Shown here: in pieces, positions 60,913 through 64,000 of the stretch
Layout of the letters: each line of letters starts with the position of its first letter
Position numbering within the stretch: the stretch's first letter is position 1
Origin: Muraenolepis orangiensis
Lineage: Eukaryota > Chordata > Actinopteri > Gadiformes > Muraenolepididae
DNA length: 64,000 bases
Assembly: GCA_027704905.1 (NCBI GenBank)
Contig: CM051001.1
Location: 26,484,237-26,548,236 of the forward strand
Reading direction: 5' to 3'
Position numbers and translations under genes: made by a program
The notes under the pieces: model-generated
Told to the model about the DNA's origin: nothing
What the model saw: the letters and a program-made list of their open reading frames with translations, nothing else
Database searches by the model: none

Positions 60913-61600
60913 TAATATATAAAGCTCTATCCATACTGTATATCTATAGCTCAATATCCTTACTGTATATCTATATAGCTCTATATTCTTACAGTATATC
61001 TATAGCTCTATATCCATACTGTACATATATACCTATATCTCTATATACTGTATATCTATATCCTTACTGTATATCAAAATATATAGCTCTATATCCTTAC
61101 TGTACATCTATACCTATAGCTCTTTATCCTTACTGTATATCTTTATCTATAGCTCTATATCCTTACTGTATATCTATAGCTCTATATCCTTACTGTACAT
61201 CTATACCTATAGCTCTTTATCCTTACTGTATATCTTTATCTATAGCTCTATATCCTTACTGTATATCTATAGCACTATATCCGTACTGTACATCTATACC
61301 TATATAGCTCTATATCCTTACTGTATATCTACATATATAGCTCTATATCCTTACTGTATATCTATACCTATAGCTCTATATCCTTACTGTATATATATAT
61401 AGCTCTATATCCCTACTGTACATCTATACATATACCTCTATATACTGTGTCTGTATATCTATACCTCTATATCCTTACTGTATATCTATAGCCCTATATC
61501 CTTACTGTATATCTATAGCTCTATATCTTTACTGTACATCTTTACCTATAGCTCTATATCCTGTATATGTATGCCTATATATCTAGAACTATAACCAGAC
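60913..61600. repeat. Imperfect tatagctctatatccttact minisatellite
   Basis: About 25 units of ctgtatatctatagctctatatcctta. Five to six further units lie at 59680-59790, just before the LINE, so the LINE appears to have inserted into the array. Confidence 0.9.
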
Positions 61601-61941
61601 ATCTATATTCATGTGTCTTCTCTACTGTAGATCTACCATACATATAGAACCATATAAACACTCTATGAACTGTATGTTTATTAATACATTTATATATTAA
61701 CATATCTGCTAGATGTGTTTTAAATGAATACATGTATATATTAATATATCTGCTAGATGTGTTATATATTAATACATGGAATATATCTCCTACATATGTA
61801 TATTAATATATGTATATAAATATAAATAAATATTAATCAGATCAATATTTTTTCCTCATTATTCTGGGAGGTCGTTCAGACAAAGGCGGGCGGATGCTTG
61901 TTGCTAGGCAACGACCAGACACTCTTTTACCAGACACTCTA

Positions 61942-62110
<169 letters not shown>

Positions 62111-62399
62111 AACCCCCTAGCGTGATGCTAGGCTAGTGTTTCAGCGTGTGAAAGCAAGGCTCTTTGTTTGCTAACGAGCTAGCGCGCTACCAACACCTCC
62201 ACCCAGAGTCAACAGAGCAGAGTTTCTGTTGGAGAGTGTTGGGTGTAGTGAGGACTCTCACATTCTACCACAACACAATAGAGCCTTTATACAAGCCTTT
62301 ATGTCCTTCATAGCTCCGCCTTCCGGGAGGACAGACTGATGATGTCATCGGTCTGGACACACACCAGCAGAAAAGAAGGGGGACCAGATCTGATAGAAC

Positions 62400-62810
62400 C
62401 TATAATAAATACTAGTGGTGGTAATATAACCTATAAATCAATACAAGTGGTGGTAATATAACATATAATCAATACTAGTGATGGTAATATAACCTATAAT
62501 CAATACTTGTGGCGGTAATATAACCTATAATCAATACTAGTGGCGGTAATATAACCTATAAACAATACTAGTGATGGTAATATAACCTATAATCAATACT
62601 AGTGGTGGAAATATAACCTACAATCAATACAAGTGGTGGTAATATAACCTATAATCAATACTAGTGGTGGAAATATAACCTACAATCAATACAAGTGGTG
62701 AAATATAACCTATAATCAATACTTGTGGTGGCAAAACAACCTATAATCAATACTAGTGGTGGTAATATAACCTATAATCAATATTAGTGGTGGTAATAGA
62801 ACATATAGAA
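62400..62810. repeat. 30-base minisatellite (aatactagtggtggtaatat)
   Basis: About 13 units of aacctataatcaatactagtgg. Confidence 0.93.
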
Positions 62811-62960
62811 TAGAACCTTAATAGATCCATCTTTGATGATTGGTTATAAGCCATGTCGACATAATTCAAATCAATGCATCAGGCTAAAACCTTTACAATG
62901 TACAATGTACAATGCCCTGGTGTGTGACACAATAACAATGCTTGAGGCCCGGGTCTATCT

Positions 62961-63566
62961 ATGACTGTAGTTCTAGTAGTGCTGTGTGTAGTTCTAGTAG
63001 TGCTGTGTGTAGTTCTAGTAGTGCTGTGTGTAGTTCTAGTAGTGCTGTGTATTCTAGTAGTGCTGTGTGTAGTTCTAGTAGTACTGTGTGTAGTTCTAGT
63101 AGTGCTGTGTGTAGTTCTAGTAGTGCTGTGTGTAGTTCTAGTAGTGCTGTGTGTAGTTCTAGTAGTGCTGTGTATTCTAGTAGTGCTGTGTATTCTAGTA
63201 GTACTGTGTGTAGTTCTAGTAGTGCTGTGTGTAGTTCTAGTAGTGCTGTGTGTAGTTCTAGTAGTGCGGTGTGTAGTTCTAGTAGTGCTGTGTGTAGTTC
63301 TAGTAGTGCTGTGTGTAGTTCTAGTAGTGCTGTGTGTAGTTCTAGTAGTGCTGTGTGTAGTTCTAGTAGTACTGTGTGTAGTTCTAGTAGTGCGGTGTGT
63401 AGTTCTAGTAGTGCTGTGTGTAGTTCTAGTAGTGCTGTGTGTAGTTCTAGTAGTGCTGTGTGTAGTTCTAGTAGTGCTGTGTGTAGTTCTAGTAGTACTG
63501 TGTGTAGTTCTAGTAGTGCTGTGTGTAGTTCTAGTAGTGCTGTGTGTAGTTCTAGTAGTGCTGTGA
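62961..63566. repeat. 21-base minisatellite (tgtagttctagtagtgctgt)
   Basis: About 30 units, two of 18 bases. The unit length divisible by three keeps frames open on both strands. Confidence 0.96.
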
Positions 63567-63744
63567 TGGTTCAAATGGTTTCTGCATTATTCATGTTTGC
63601 AGTACCTCCGTGGACCACCTGGGGGTCGCGGACGCCTGGTTGAAGACCACTGGTCCTAGAACCTTCTGTGCTCTATGGGCGCAGGGCTTTCCTGTTTACA
63701 GAGTCACCTCCAGACCGCACCCACAGTGTGTCCTCTCGGCGGGA

Positions 63745-64000
63745 CAAAAATAGACCTCCACCCGATACACGGGACCTCGACCCGACACTCGGGACCTCCA
63801 CCCTCCACCCGACACCTCCACCCAACACACGGGACCTCCACCCGGAACCTCCAACCGACACCTCCACCCGACACTCGGGACCTGCACCCGACACACGGGA
63901 CCTCCACCCGGAAACTCCAACCGACACCTCCACCCGACACTCGGGACCTGCACCCGGAACCTCCAACCGACACCTCCACCCGACACACGGGACCTCCACC
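63745..64000. repeat. Minisatellite of acctccacccgacactcggg units, runs off the window
   Basis: Compound array of ccgacacctccacccgacac and gggacctccacccggaacct blocks, truncated by the window end. Confidence 0.92.

Noticed and set aside
62879..63643. VVLVVLC / SSSAVCS / STTRTTH ORFs of 200-230 residues
   Set aside because: A 21-base unit divisible by three keeps both strands open. No gene evidence.

Overview
The window is vertebrate nuclear DNA, almost certainly from a teleost fish. It has spliced exons with GT-AG borders, very long CA/GT and GA/CT microsatellites, dozens of minisatellites, and fragments of Rex3/RTE-like and L2-like LINEs and BED-finger hAT transposons. The tandem-repeat density is extreme. 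That recalls codfishes, but the species cannot be fixed from the sequence.

One gene dominates: the minus-strand gene for the Rap guanine-nucleotide exchange factor RAPGEF2 (PDZ-GEF1; the a/b paralogue is not resolved). I could place 28 coding exons of the long form from 52865 down to the stop at 6480. The phases agree across every junction. They encode, in order, a first cyclic-nucleotide-binding-like domain (52865-44421), a linker (41573-30635), a second such domain (27830-25888), the Ras exchanger motif (22184-21153), a PDZ domain (21356-20950), a Ras-association domain (19229-18989), the CDC25/RasGEF catalytic domain (17867-16020), and a long serine-rich tail ending in the PDZ ligand VSAV. 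The first coding exon of the long form should lie beyond 64000. A second start exon at 34660-34601 (MKPLGSS...) matches the known short form. A third possible start exon is at 29483-29418. A 24-base microexon (KKKWRSL) lies at 14079-14056. The summed exons come to 4781 bases, one short of a multiple of three. The missing base is in a G run inside the catalytic exon at about 17600.

Layout: 1-6400 is downstream flank with degenerate repeat ORFs, a 22-base minisatellite and an AT block. 6480-22184 holds the dense 3' half of the gene. 22184-25888 is an intron carrying two BED-finger hAT elements dropped into one minisatellite. 25888-30766 holds the second cNMP-like domain. 30766-52865 has sparse 5' exons among large arrays. 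52866-64000 is upstream intron or flank with arrays and one L2-like LINE.

The main discovery candidate concerns splice sites. At eight of them (four donors: 11247, 16020, 20466, 22020; four acceptors: 10423, 16143, 41573, 50967) the adjoining intronic tandem array is built from units containing a copy of that exon's own end plus its splice signal. Exon borders appear to have seeded, and may still exchange sequence with, minisatellites. Other notable items are a perfect 34-bp hairpin, an array of about 22 perfect AP-1 sites, an array of about 30 CCAAT motifs, a head-to-head inverted minisatellite, and a LINE whose coding decapeptide has become a VNTR.
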